Shown one piece after another: positions 18,374-26,441 of a stretch of 64,000 nucleotides of DNA. The translations under genes and the position numbers were made by a program. This DNA comes from Bacillus sp. 2B10 (lineage in GTDB: Bacteria; Pseudomonadota; Alphaproteobacteria; Sphingomonadales; Sphingomonadaceae). The notes beneath the pieces were generated by a model. That model was not told where the DNA came from. It was given only the letters and a program-made list of their open reading frames with translations, and made no database searches. The stretch is taken from contig RPSH01000003.1 in NCBI GenBank assembly GCA_003946805.1, forward strand, positions 124,001-188,000. The letters are read 5' to 3'. Each line of letters starts with the position of its first letter. Position 1 is the first letter of the stretch.

Positions 18374-18798
18374 TGCGGGTCGTGGTCGCGGCGTTGTTGC
18401 TGGCGGGGTGCGGCGCTGGCGACGGTGATCGCGCGGCCCGGCTGGCCAGTGCCGGTCCGAACCCAGACCTGCCCGCGCTGCTGCGCGCCGCCGATGTCGG
18501 TGCCGGGCGGCGGGCATTCGGACAGTGCGCCGCCTGCCATACCATCGGCAAGGGGCGGCAGGCGCTGGCCGGCCCCAATCTGCACGGCATCCTCGGCCGC
18601 GCGGTCGCGGGAGATCCGCGCTTTGGCTATACCCAGGCGCTCAAGGACCATGGCGGGCGCTGGGACGATGCGCGGATGGACGCATGGCTCGCCGCGCCGA
18701 TGCAGGTGGTGCCGGGCACGCGCATGGCGTTCGCCGGCGTGCGCGACCCAATGGAGCGCGCCGACCTCATCGCCCATCTCCGGTCGGAGAGTCGGTAG
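18373..18798 (+). CDS. Class I c-type cytochrome lipoprotein
   Basis: 141 residues. A very short signal ends in lipobox LLLAGC (Cys13). Heme attachment motif CAACH at 52-56; a distal Met ligand is likely Met115 in PGTRMAFAGV. The pattern GPNLHGILGRAVAGD and FGYTQALK is typical of cytochrome c2/c550-type proteins. A membrane-tethered periplasmic electron carrier is expected. Start codon overlaps the preceding stop, so translation is coupled to the SGNH-like gene. Confidence 0.88.
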   Translation: MRVVVAALLLAGCGAGDGDRAARLASAGPNPDLPALLRAADVGAGRRAFGQCAACHTIGKGRQALAGPNLHGILGRAVAGDPRFGYTQALKDHGGRWDDARMDAWLAAPMQVVPGTRMAFAGVRDPMERADLIAHLRSESR

Positions 18799-18817
18799 GC
18801 GCACCACTCGCCCGATA

Positions 18818-18843
18818 CGTCACCGGCCTGCGCCGGGATGACG
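18818..18843. repeat. Family A half-unit (A8)
   Basis: A single hairpin arm pair, CGTCACCGGCC... to ...CCGGGATGACG, 26 nt, in the convergent gap between the cytochrome gene and ribA. Equivalent to one half of the two-hairpin family A units. Confidence 0.65.
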
Positions 18844-18851
18844 CTCGCATC

Positions 18852-19913
18852 CTAAAACTGGTGGCCGGTGCGGTTGCGTTTGGTCGCCAGATATTCAATG
18901 TTGTGCGGGTTGGGCGGCAGGTGATGTGGCACCCGTTCGACCACGGTGATGCCGGCCGTGGCCAGCCCCGCGACCTTCGCCGGGTTGTTGGTCAGCAGGC
19001 GGATGCGGTCCTGTCCCAGCAGCGTCAGCATCCGCCCGGCCACGCCGAAATCGCGCGCATCGATCGCGAAGCCCAGCCTGATGTTCGCATCGACCGTATC
19101 GAACCCCTGGTCCTGCAAGGCATAGGCGCGCAACTTGTTGACCAGCCCGATGCCGCGCCCTTCCTGCCGCAGGTACAGCAGGATGCCCCAGCCAGCATCG
19201 GCGATGGCATGGATCGCGGCATGCAGCTGCGGCCCGCAATCGCATTTCAGGCTGCCCAGCACATCGCCGGTCAGGCATTCGCTGTGCAGCCGGACCAGCG
19301 GTTCGCGCCCGTCGGGCTGGCCGATGACCAGCGCGACATGCTCGCCCGCCGCATCGGGGGTGCGGAACGCCACGATCTGGCTGTGTTCGGCTCCGGCGAC
19401 CGGCAGCTTCGCGCGCGCGACGATGGTCAGACGGTTCGCATCCTCGTGCGCGTCGATCGCCGCCGGCGTGATCGTCACCTCCGCACCCGTGCCCCCTGCG
19501 ACGAACGCCGGCAGCAACCCGGCGATCCGCGCAAGGCGCAGCGCGGCGGCGGCGGCGAGCGGGGCGGGCGAGTCGATCCCGCGGAACGGCCCCTTCATCG
19601 GCGTGGCGAGGTCGAGCTGCGGATCGGCCAGCGCGGTCGCGGCGGCGAAGTCGGTCCAGCGCTCGCGCCGGATCGACACCGGCTGGTCGGGCTCGGCCGC
19701 CGCGCGCTGGTTGACGATGCGCAGCGTTTCCGCGCGGCCGAACGACAGCAGAACATGCGCCGTCCCCGCCGGATCGAACGCATCGAGCCGGGTCGCATCG
19801 GCGGTCTCGATCGGCAGCAGCGTCAGCGGCGGCTCGCCCGGCGCATGGATCGCGATGGCCCAGCCGCGGCGCAGGGCGTCTATCGCACGGGCAACGTCGC
19901 GGGTTTCACTCAA
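18852..19913 (-). CDS. ribA: GTP cyclohydrolase II with degenerate RibB-like N-terminal region
   Basis: 353 residues. The C-terminal half (from about residue 160) is GTP cyclohydrolase II: zinc site [21 protein letters not shown], catalytic [15 protein letters not shown] and [10 protein letters not shown]. It opens GTP to start riboflavin synthesis. The N-terminal 150 residues begin [14 protein letters not shown] and include a GHTEA-region-like [11 protein letters not shown], resembling DHBP synthase in outline but without the DDEDREN active-site motif, so that half is probably inactive. Translation must start at TTG 19911-19913, whose bases overlap the xth stop codon; no ATG or GTG is placed to replace it. 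Confidence 0.88.
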   Translation of the reverse strand: MSETRDVARAIDALRRGWAIAIHAPGEPPLTLLPIETADATRLDAFDPAGTAHVLLSFGRAETLRIVNQRAAAEPDQPVSIRRERWTDFAAATALADPQLDLATPMKGPFRGIDSPAPLAAAAALRLARIAGLLPAFVAGGTGAEVTITPAAIDAHEDANRLTIVARAKLPVAGAEHSQIVAFRTPDAAGEHVALVIGQPDGREPLVRLHSECLTGDVLGSLKCDCGPQLHAAIHAIADAGWGILLYLRQEGRGIGLVNKLRAYALQDQGFDTVDANIRLGFAIDARDFGVAGRMLTLLGQDRIRLLTNNPAKVAGLATAGITVVERVPHHLPPNPHNIEYLATKRNRTGHQF

Positions 19914-20704
19914 AACCGGAACTCCGTGACGATCGGGATATGGTCGCTGGGTTTGAGCCAGCTGCGCGCATGTTCGTACACGCGGTGCGCGGTCGCGCGG
20001 GCGGCCACGTCGCGGCTGGCCCACATATGGTCGAGTCGCCGCCCGCGGTCCGACGCCGCCCAGTCCTTCGCGCGGTAGCTCCACCAGGTATAGAGCCGCG
20101 CCGGTGCGGGCACGAAATGGCGGCCGAGATCGACCCAGTCGTTCGCCGCCTGCAACCTCGCCAGCGCCGCGACCTCGACCGGCGTATGGCTGACGACGTC
20201 GAGCAGCTGCTTGTGGCTCCACACGTCGCTTTCGAGCGGGGCGACGTTGAAGTCGCCGACCAGCAGCGTGGGCACGCCCGCCAGCCCCGCCGACCACGTC
20301 GTCATCCGCTCCAGAAAGTCGAGCTTCTGGCCGAATTTCGGATTCACCTGCCGGTCCGGCACGTCGCCGCCCGCCGGGATATAGACGTTCTCGATCCGCA
20401 GGCCGTTCGCCAGCCGCACGCCGATGTGGCGCGCCTCGCCATTGGCCTGCCAGTCGAACCGGTCGTCCTGCGCCAGCGGCACCTTCGACACGACGGCGAC
20501 GCCGTGATGCATCCGCTGCCCGTTGATCGCAATGTGCGTATAGCCCAGCCGGCGCAACGGATCGTGCGGGAAGTCGCGGTTCTCGACCTTCGTTTCCTGC
20601 AGGCACAGGATGTCGGGTTGCGCGTCGCGCAGGAACTGTTCGACGATGTCCATGCGGAAGCGGACCGAATTGATGTTCCACGAAGCGACCGAAAGCGTGT
20701 CCAT
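19910..20704 (-). CDS. xth: Exodeoxyribonuclease III family AP endonuclease
   Basis: 264 residues of the EEP fold. Motifs in order: [18 protein letters not shown] (metal-binding Glu34), [24 protein letters not shown] and the terminal [10 protein letters not shown] with catalytic His. It cleaves abasic sites and degrades 3' ends in base-excision repair. Followed by ribA with overlapping stop and start, so the two are one transcript; their functional link is not obvious. Confidence 0.93.
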   Translation of the reverse strand: MDTLSVASWNINSVRFRMDIVEQFLRDAQPDILCLQETKVENRDFPHDPLRRLGYTHIAINGQRMHHGVAVVSKVPLAQDDRFDWQANGEARHIGVRLANGLRIENVYIPAGGDVPDRQVNPKFGQKLDFLERMTTWSAGLAGVPTLLVGDFNVAPLESDVWSHKQLLDVVSHTPVEVAALARLQAANDWVDLGRHFVPAPARLYTWWSYRAKDWAASDRGRRLDHMWASRDVAARATAHRVYEHARSWLKPSDHIPIVTEFRF

Positions 20705-20787
20705 GGCGATGCCTGTATCGTCGTCAGCGCGGCGGCGCCAGATGGCGGGCGGCAGGCCGGACCGGCGCCGTGGGGCCGGACATGGAA

Positions 20788-20925
20788 AGGCCCCCGCTCC
20801 GGGGGCATGGAGCGAGGGCCGACCTAGCGTTGGTCACGCAGGCGGGCGTTGGAGACCCGGGCAACAGGGGGGAAAATCCCGGACGCGCCCCAACGCCGCG
20901 TCAGCAGCAATAGGGCCGCGAACCT
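20788..20925 (-). ncRNA. Candidate structured small RNA or leader with C-rich loops
   Basis: Read on the minus strand, GGCGTTGG (20897-20890) pairs with CCAACGCC (20852-20845) and encloses an inner CCGGG/CCCGG helix with an exposed loop containing six C. Downstream, GGCCCTCGCTCC and GGAGCGGGGGCC form a 12-bp hairpin with loop ATGCCCCC followed by CCTTTCC, which looks like a weak intrinsic terminator. It lies 85 nt upstream of xth, so it may be an independent RNA or an attenuating leader of xth-ribA. Boundaries are estimates and no known riboswitch consensus was recognised. Confidence 0.4.
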
Positions 20926-20942
20926 GTCGCCAACATGAACGC

Positions 20943-20989
20943 ATACGGTTTTCTTGAAATTCCGTATTCGATTGGTCGCATTCCGACCA
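20943..20989. terminator. Possible weak terminator hairpins after lolA
   Basis: TGGTCG (20973-20978) pairs with CGACCA (20984-20989), just past the lolA stop, and ATACGG (20943-20948) pairs with CCGTAT (20962-20967). Neither is followed by a clear T-run, so termination is only suggested. Confidence 0.3.
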
Positions 20990-20996
20990 CGGATCG

Positions 20997-21629
20997 TCAG
21001 CGCCGGACGCGGCGCGGTTCGTTGAAGCGGAACGCGCTGTCGGCGACGGGCACGTTGAAGCGCTGGTTGGTCAGCCGCACCGTCGTCCGGTTCGCCTGCG
21101 CATCGAGCGCGACCCAGCCTTGCAGCATCAGCCCGGCGGGGGCGGAGGGCTGGCGGGCGAAGATCATCGTGATCCGGCCATACTCGGGACGCTTCGGGTC
21201 GTACGCCTCGACGCTGACGATGCGCGGATCGTTCGACGGCACGACCCGCGCGAATTTCGACGCATCGCGTTCGGGGTTGAGCAGGATGCCGAGCGGCGAA
21301 TTGCCGATCGGCCAGCGCTGCTTCTGTCCGACCTGATAGTCGAGGAAGTAGAGCGACTTGCCGTCCGACACGAGCAGGATCGGCACGTTCTTTTCATACT
21401 GGAAACGGATCTTGCCCGGCTTCTTCAGCGTGAGCTGTCCCGACAGGACGCGCCCGTTGCGGTCGGTCTGGGTGAAATCGGCGGTCATCGTCTGCGTCGC
21501 GGCCAGATGGCGCTGGACCGACGCGAGGTCGTTCTGCGGTGCCTGCGCATGCAGCGCGACCGACGCGGAGAAAGCGAGCACGGGGGCGAGCGCGAGGGCG
21601 ATCGGGCGGATGGGACGTCTCCAGGTCAT
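20997..21629 (-). CDS. lolA: LolA-like outer-membrane lipoprotein carrier protein
   Basis: About 210 residues. Signal peptide ending SVALHAQ, then the LolA fold: VQRHLAATQTMTADFTQTDRNG, KPGKIRFQYEKNVPILLVSDGKSL and the YFLDYQVGQK strand. The family includes periplasmic carriers that move lipoproteins from LolCDE to the outer membrane. ATG 21629 is chosen because it starts directly before the signal peptide; ATG 21653 is also in frame and neither has a strong ribosome site. In the same direction as glpX, 329 nt upstream, and xth, downstream. Confidence 0.8.
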   Translation of the reverse strand: MTWRRPIRPIALALAPVLAFSASVALHAQAPQNDLASVQRHLAATQTMTADFTQTDRNGRVLSGQLTLKKPGKIRFQYEKNVPILLVSDGKSLYFLDYQVGQKQRWPIGNSPLGILLNPERDASKFARVVPSNDPRIVSVEAYDPKRPEYGRITMIFARQPSAPAGLMLQGWVALDAQANRTTVRLTNQRFNVPVADSAFRFNEPRRVRR

Positions 21630-21722
21630 GCAGTCGGGGTAGGTTCGCGCCATTGAACGCGGGGTGAACCCGCGGGTTGCGTGGGGCGCGCCGTAACGCT
21701 CGGCTCGCACCTTCCCCGACGT

Positions 21723-21819
21723 CGTCATTCCCGCGCAGGCGGGAATCCATATGCGCCGCCGTCTGTGCAGGGGTCGCGACCCTTGGCGTCCATTGATCCC
21801 CGCCTGCGCGGGGATGACG
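21723..21819. repeat. Family A inverted-repeat unit (A3)
   Basis: CGTCATTCCCGCGCAGGCGG at the left and CCGCCTGCGCGGGGATGACG at the right, the same two-hairpin plan as A1. One of the few copies lying between tandem rather than convergent genes. Confidence 0.85.
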
Positions 21820-21849
21820 GAAGTTGGAGCGTCGCGCTACGCAATTAGC

Positions 21850-21931
21850 GTACCCCGGCGCAGTCCGGGGTCCAGGGCTTCACCCGCAGCGTTGCGTTCG
21901 TGGCCCTGGACCCCCGCCTTCGCGGGGGTAC
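21850..21931. repeat. Family A inverted-repeat unit (A4), GTACCCC subtype
   Basis: Ends read GTACCCCGGCGCAGTCCGGG and CCCCGCCTTCGCGGGGGTAC, with an inner CCAGGG/CCCTGG pairing. This is a diverged relative of the CGTCATTCC type. Confidence 0.8.
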
Positions 21932-21958
21932 GGCGTCCGTGGGGCTCGCTCCCGACCC

Positions 21959-22918
21959 TTACAGCCGATGCTCGCCCTTCACCCAGCGCACCGTGCCCGA
22001 GCTGGCGCGCATCACGACGCTTTCCGTGGTCATCTTGCCGGCGAGGCGCTTGACGCCGGCGAGCAGCGAGCCGTCGGTGACGCCGGTCGCGGCGAAGATG
22101 CAGTCGCCGCGCGCCAGTTCGGTCAGGTCGTACTGCTTGTCGAGGTCGGTGACGCCCCATTTCGCCGCACGGGCGCGTTCGTCGTCGTTGCGGAACAGCA
22201 ACCGCCCCTTGAACTGCCCGCCGACGCAGCGCAGCGCCGCGGCGGCCAGCACGCCCTCGGGCGCGCCGCCCTGACCCATATACAGGTCGATGGTGGTGGC
22301 CGGGTCGCTGGTCGCGATGACGCCCGCGACGTCGCCGTCGCCGATCAGCATCACGCCGCAGCCGACCGCGCGCAACTCGGCGATCATCGCCTCGTGGCGC
22401 GGGCGGTTGAGGACGCAGACGATGATGTCGTGCGGGTCGACGCCCTTGGCCTTCGCGATGGCGGTGACGTTCTCGGTCGGCGACCGGTCGAGATCGATGA
22501 TCCCGTCCGGATAGCCCGGACCGCAGGCGATCTTGTCCATATACACGTCGGGGGCGTTCAGCAGGCCGCCCTTTTCGGCGATCGCCAGTACCGCGAGGCT
22601 GTTCGGACCGGCGGTGGCGCAGATGGTGGTGCCCTCCAGCGGGTCGAGCGCGATGTCGATCTCCGGTCCCTTGCCGATGCCGACCTTCTCGCCGATGAAC
22701 AGCATCGGCGCCTCGTCGCGCTCGCCCTCGCCGATCACGACGGTGCCGTCCATGTAGAGCTCGTTCAGCGCGGCGCGCATCGCCTCTACCGCGGCGGCGT
22801 CGGCAGCCTTTTCGTCGCCCCGCCCGACCAGCGTCGATGCGGCGATCGCCGCCGCTTCGGTGACGCGCACCATTTCGAGGACGAGCACGCGGTCGAGGGT
22901 GTTGCTGACAGGCTGCAT
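21959..22918 (-). CDS. glpX: Class II fructose-1,6-bisphosphatase
   Basis: 319 residues. GlpX motifs: VIGEGERDEAPMLFIGE, the metal-binding DPLEGT (ALDPLEGTTICATAGPNSLAVLA) and GGAPEGVLAAAALRC. It dephosphorylates fructose-1,6-bisphosphate in gluconeogenesis. AGGAGC lies upstream of ATG 22918. In several sphingomonads glpX follows a homoserine dehydrogenase gene, but here a divergent small gene lies upstream instead, so it must carry its own promoter in 22919-23031. Confidence 0.94.
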   Translation of the reverse strand: MQPVSNTLDRVLVLEMVRVTEAAAIAASTLVGRGDEKAADAAAVEAMRAALNELYMDGTVVIGEGERDEAPMLFIGEKVGIGKGPEIDIALDPLEGTTICATAGPNSLAVLAIAEKGGLLNAPDVYMDKIACGPGYPDGIIDLDRSPTENVTAIAKAKGVDPHDIIVCVLNRPRHEAMIAELRAVGCGVMLIGDGDVAGVIATSDPATTIDLYMGQGGAPEGVLAAAALRCVGGQFKGRLLFRNDDERARAAKWGVTDLDKQYDLTELARGDCIFAATGVTDGSLLAGVKRLAGKMTTESVVMRASSGTVRWVKGEHRL

Positions 22919-23031
22919 GGGTCGAAGCTCCTAGCCGTTAAACGGATTAAACGCGCGATAGGCGACATGGTCTTGCCGGGCAAGTCGCCTCGTAGGATAA
23001 GTGGCGCCTATCGTTCCCGGAAGGCACAGGC

Positions 23032-23391
23032 ATGACGGCATGGATGCTGCTATTGGCGATGGCGCAGGACGCGACCGCCGCGACGGCGATGATCGCCCGC
23101 GCCCGTGCGGCGACGCAGGTCGTCCAGCCGTGCCGCAGCGATGCCGAGGCCGACGAGATCGTGGTATGCGCGGCGCGGAACGCCGACCGTTACCGCGCGC
23201 CGCTGGTCCTGCCGCCGGTCGAGGGCGATCCGAAGGCGGTCGACGCGGCGGGCGAGCGCGAACGGTTGCTGGCGGTGCCGACGGCGTCGTGCGGCACGGG
23301 AGCGTTCCTGCAAGGCTGCGGCTTCGTCGGCGTCACCGGCTCGACCAGACGCGGCGGGACCGTCGGCCGGGCGCGGCCGCTGGCGCGGTAA
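23032..23391 (+). CDS. Small secreted protein, unknown function
   Basis: 119 residues. A short hydrophobic start (MTAWMLLLAMAQ) acts as signal or anchor. The core carries a Cys pair spaced in PCRSDAEADEIVVCAARNADRYR and a second pair in ASCGTGAFLQGCGF; the EIVVCxxRxxDRYR pattern is common in small exported sphingomonad proteins of unknown role. GGAAGG supports ATG 23032. The next small gene starts 65 nt downstream and has a similar plan, so they may be a pair. Confidence 0.6.
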   Translation: MTAWMLLLAMAQDATAATAMIARARAATQVVQPCRSDAEADEIVVCAARNADRYRAPLVLPPVEGDPKAVDAAGERERLLAVPTASCGTGAFLQGCGFVGVTGSTRRGGTVGRARPLAR

Positions 23392-23456
23392 CCGCCGGGC
23401 AACCTATGGCGGGCAGGATCGTTCGGAACGAACGGTACTTGCAGGGGGGAAGCCTT

Positions 23457-23729
23457 ATGTCCGCACTGTTGCTGCTGCTGATGGTGCAGGCGGCGCCCGC
23501 GCCGACGAAGCTGGGGGTCGCCGATCCGGTAAATTGCGTGCTGACGCCGCGCGCCCTGGGCTGCCCCGAACGGCGCAGCGAGCGTTTCCGGCTGGGCGAC
23601 GACGACGAACCGGCGTTCGATCGCAAGGCGGACGGGCTGAAGCAGGACGGCCGGCAATGCGGGCTGCTGGGGTCGCAACAATATTGCACCCGCAAGCCGC
23701 GCACGATCCTGTCGGCGCCGACGGGATAG
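23457..23729 (+). CDS. Small secreted cysteine-containing protein, unknown function
   Basis: 90 residues from ATG 23457, with GGGGGGAAG just upstream. Hydrophobic N-terminus MSALLLLLMVQAAPAP, then VNCVLTPRALGCPERRSERFRLGDDDEPA and CGLLGSQQYCTRKPRT: four Cys in two pairs, suggesting an oxidised periplasmic protein. No family recognised. Confidence 0.6.
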   Translation: MSALLLLLMVQAAPAPTKLGVADPVNCVLTPRALGCPERRSERFRLGDDDEPAFDRKADGLKQDGRQCGLLGSQQYCTRKPRTILSAPTG

Positions 23730-23744
23730 GGTTTGATCCATCCG

Positions 23745-23846
23745 TATGGAAACGGGCGTTATCCCGGCGAAGACCGGGATCTCCCGGTGGTAGCGCGCAG
23801 CAGGAGCCGATGGAGACCCCAGCCTTCGCTGGGGTGACGTTTCCAT
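23745..23846. repeat. Family A inverted-repeat unit (A5)
   Basis: Outer arms ATGGAAACG and CGTTTCCAT bracket two inner hairpins, ATCCCGGCGAAGACCGGGAT and CCCCAGCCTTCGCTGGGG. Located in the convergent gap before the DUF892 gene. Confidence 0.8.
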
Positions 23847-23863
23847 GTTGCATGCACAAGAAC

Positions 23864-23884
23864 GGGGCGGCACCACGCCGCCCC
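23864..23884 (-). terminator. Hairpin after the DUF892 gene
   Basis: GGGGCGGC and GCCGCCCC form an 8-bp stem with a 5-nt loop, 10 nt past the stop codon at 23894. On the minus strand it is followed by GTTCTTGTG, so only a weak T-tract. Confidence 0.45.
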
Positions 23885-23893
23885 GCCCGGGCG

Positions 23894-24409
23894 TTACGCC
23901 TCGGCCAGTTCGGCCTGCGCATTGACCTTGTGCTCGGCCATCGTCGTCAGCTTTTCGTCGGTCGCGCGTTCCTCGGCCAGCGTTTCGGCGAGCAGCGCGG
24001 CGCAATCCTCGCGGCCCAGCTGGCGCGCCCATGCGATCAGCGTGCCGTAGCGCGTGATCTCATAATGCTCGACCGCCTGCGCCGAGGCGATCAGCGCCGC
24101 GTCGAGCACCTTCTTGTCGGCGATCTCGCCCGCGACCTCGTTCGCTTCTTTGATAATGCCGTCGATCGCCGGGCAGGTCACCGCCTTCTTGGTCGCGCCA
24201 TGCAGCTGGAACACCTGCTCCAGCCGGCGGATCTGGCCTTCGGTCTCGCCCAGATGCTGTTCGAACCCGGCCTTCAGCTCGGGATCGGTCGCCTTCTCGA
24301 TCATCCTGGGTAGCGCCTTGAGGATCTGGTTCTCGGCGTAATAGACGTCCTGCAACTGGTGGACGAACAGGTCGTCGAGCGTCGCGATGTCCTTGGAAAA
24401 CAGTCCCAT
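23894..24409 (-). CDS. Ferritin-like DUF892 (YciE/YciF) protein
   Basis: 171 residues, all helical. The sequence DLFVHQLQDVYYAENQILKALPRMIEKATDPELKAGFEQH and ASAQAVEHYEITRYGTLIAWA carries the Glu/His pairs of a di-metal four-helix bundle. Members are general-stress proteins in many bacteria; metal function is not firmly known. AAGGAATACCC precedes ATG 24409. The upstream EcfG-like promoter (24446-24470) fits a stress role. Confidence 0.9.
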   Translation of the reverse strand: MGLFSKDIATLDDLFVHQLQDVYYAENQILKALPRMIEKATDPELKAGFEQHLGETEGQIRRLEQVFQLHGATKKAVTCPAIDGIIKEANEVAGEIADKKVLDAALIASAQAVEHYEITRYGTLIAWARQLGREDCAALLAETLAEERATDEKLTTMAEHKVNAQAELAEA

Positions 24410-24445
24410 GGGTATTCCTTCGCTTGATGGGTGACGTGCATCCCC

Positions 24446-24470
24446 AACGATGCGCACCCGCCCCGGTTGC
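24446..24470 (-). promoter_or_regulatory. Candidate EcfG (general stress sigma factor) promoter
   Basis: On the minus strand GCAAC (24470-24466), 16 nt, CGTT (24449-24446). The alphaproteobacterial EcfG consensus is GGAAC-N16/17-CGTT, so there is a single mismatch at the second base of the -35 element. It lies 37 nt before the start of a stress-type gene. Confidence 0.5.
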
Positions 24471-24481
24471 GAAGAAAATGG

Positions 24482-25264
24482 TCAGTGGTCGCGACACCCG
24501 AGCAGTTCGACGACATCCTCGAGTCGCGCCGCATCGCCCAGCGCGATGACCTCGCCGATGCTGCCGGCGTGGAGCGGGTCGCCCGACCAGTCGCTCATCG
24601 TGCCGCCCGCCCCCTCGACCACCGGCACCAGCGCGGCGAAATCGTGGAGCTTCAGCCCGGCCTCGACCACCAGGTCGATATGGCCCGACGCGAGCGTGCC
24701 ATAGGAATAGCAGTCGCCGCCCAGCACGGTCGACTGCACCTTCGCCTCGACATGTTCGAACCCGTGGAGCTGGCCGTCGTCGAACAGCGCCGGGCTGGTC
24801 GTCGCCAGCAGCGCATCGGCAAGGGTGCGGCAGCGGCGGGTCCGTGCCGGCTGGCCGTTGAAGGTCGTCGCCCGCCCGACCGCGCCGACCCAGCGCTCGT
24901 GCAGGATCGGCTGGTCGATGACGCCCAGCACCGGCCAGCCATCCTCGACCAGCGCGATCAGCGTGCCGAAGATCGGCCGGCCGGCGATGAACGACCGCGT
25001 GCCGTCGATCGGGTCGAGCACCCACACGCGGCCGCTGGTCCCCTCGCGCACGCCATATTCCTCGCCCTGAATGCCGTCCGCCGGGCGTTCGCGTTCGAGG
25101 ATGCGGCGCATCGCCGCCTCCGCCTCGCGGTCGGCAAGGGTGACGGGCGAGGCGTCGTCCTTGATCTCGAGGCCAAGGCTGTTGCGGAAGCGCGGGCGGA
25201 TCGCCGCGCCGGCGGCATCGGCCAGCAGGGCGGCAAGGGTCAGGTCGGCGGCGGTGACGGGCAT
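24482..25264 (-). CDS. hisN: Histidinol-phosphatase of the inositol monophosphatase family
   Basis: 260 residues. IMPase metal motifs in order: GEEYG (about residue 68), WVLDPIDGTRSFIAG, and the C-terminal GLKLHDFAALVPVVEGAGG with WSGDPLHAG. The GDCYSYGTLASGHIDL segment is typical of HisN-like enzymes rather than SuhB. It would remove phosphate from histidinol phosphate in histidine synthesis. The rest of the his pathway is not in the window, so substrate is assigned by subfamily resemblance. Confidence 0.8.
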   Translation of the reverse strand: MPVTAADLTLAALLADAAGAAIRPRFRNSLGLEIKDDASPVTLADREAEAAMRRILERERPADGIQGEEYGVREGTSGRVWVLDPIDGTRSFIAGRPIFGTLIALVEDGWPVLGVIDQPILHERWVGAVGRATTFNGQPARTRRCRTLADALLATTSPALFDDGQLHGFEHVEAKVQSTVLGGDCYSYGTLASGHIDLVVEAGLKLHDFAALVPVVEGAGGTMSDWSGDPLHAGSIGEVIALGDAARLEDVVELLGCRDH

Positions 25265-25365
25265 GAGCGGGCCTCTGGCTGGGGATCGGCGTCAGATAGG
25301 CGGAGCGACCGCCAAAGCGCAAACGATGCTCGCGATCGTCGCGAATGGCTGGCACATGCAGGGGC

Positions 25366-26373
25366 ATGATCGCCCTCGCCCTGCTGCTCGCCGCGCAACC
25401 GCAACTGCGCATCGTCGCCGAACCGCCGGCCTCCGCCGCCGCTGCCGAGGCGGGGGTGAGCGTCTTCGTGCTGAACGAAGGGACGACGCCCGCCGACGCC
25501 GAACCGAGAGCGATGGAGGTGGTGACCGCCGATCGCGCCACGCTCCGGATCGAGCCGGTCGACGCCGCCCCGACCCGGATCGCGCCGGGCGGCTTCGCGA
25601 AGCTGCGCTATCGCATCGTTCCGGTGCAGCAGGCCGCGACCGGCGCGCCGGTTCGGCCGACACCGGCGGGCGAGACGCAGGTCGCCACCGCGCAGGGGAG
25701 CCGGGCGGGGCTGCTCGACCGCTTCGAGGCGCACGAGCCGATCTATGGCGCGTTCGGGACGGGATCGGACGGGGCGAAGCTGCAGGTCAGCCTCGCCTTC
25801 CGCCCGTTCGACGGGGCGGGGCTGCTCGACGATGTGCGCCTTGCGTGGACGCAGACGATGTTCTGGGCGATCGACCGGTCGTCGGGGCCGTTCCGCAGCA
25901 CCAACTACAGCCCCGAGGTCTATTATCAGCGCCGCGTCACCGACCGGATCGTGGCGGGCGGCGGCTATGCGCATGATTCGAACGGGCGCGATGCCGGGTC
26001 GATCGACGTGAACCGCCTCTTCGCCGCGGTGACCTACACGCTGCCGGTCGGCGATGGCTGGCAGGTGGAGGCGACGCCCAGGCTGTGGACCTATGTCGGC
26101 ACCGGCTATCGCGACCTCGACCGGTATTGGGGCAACATGTCGCTGGGGGCGGCGATCGGGCAGGTCGACGGGCTGCGCGTCGCCGCGACGCTGCGCAACC
26201 CGACCGGACAGCGGCGGGCGGGCGAGCTGTACCTGTCCTATCCGCTGGCGCGAATCGGGGCGGGCACCGGCTTCTACCTCTTCGGACAGGCGTTCACCGG
26301 CTATGGCGAGGCGATCGACGATTACGCGCTGCGCAGTTCGTCGGCGCGGCTGGGGATCGCCTTTACCCGTTGA
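25366..26373 (+). CDS. pldA: Outer-membrane phospholipase A (OMPLA-like)
   Basis: 335 residues. Signal peptide MIALALLLAAQP, an N-terminal extra domain of about 110 residues rich in beta strands, then the 12-strand barrel. Catalytic region GYAHDSNGRDAGSIDVNRLF contains the OMPLA His-x-Ser and downstream Asn. Flanking FRSTNYSPEVYYQRR and the WTYVGTGYRDLDRYWGN strand are diagnostic. OMPLA hydrolyses phospholipids misplaced in the outer leaflet. AGGGG precedes ATG 25366; an ATG at 25345 is also in frame. Confidence 0.85.
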   Translation: MIALALLLAAQPQLRIVAEPPASAAAAEAGVSVFVLNEGTTPADAEPRAMEVVTADRATLRIEPVDAAPTRIAPGGFAKLRYRIVPVQQAATGAPVRPTPAGETQVATAQGSRAGLLDRFEAHEPIYGAFGTGSDGAKLQVSLAFRPFDGAGLLDDVRLAWTQTMFWAIDRSSGPFRSTNYSPEVYYQRRVTDRIVAGGGYAHDSNGRDAGSIDVNRLFAAVTYTLPVGDGWQVEATPRLWTYVGTGYRDLDRYWGNMSLGAAIGQVDGLRVAATLRNPTGQRRAGELYLSYPLARIGAGTGFYLFGQAFTGYGEAIDDYALRSSSARLGIAFTR

Positions 26374-26441
26374 CGTACATCCGCTGGCGCGGGTCACCGA
26401 AGCTGGTAGGGTGCGGCGACTTTCGATCTAAGGAACCGCCG

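Larger units (their letters stand above)
21630..21958. other. Intergenic region filled by two family A repeat units
   Basis: 329 nt between glpX (upstream on the minus strand) and lolA. Apart from the units at 21723-21819 and 21850-21931, nothing coding was seen. The lolA promoter must lie between the first unit and 21629 or transcription reads through from glpX. Confidence 0.6.
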
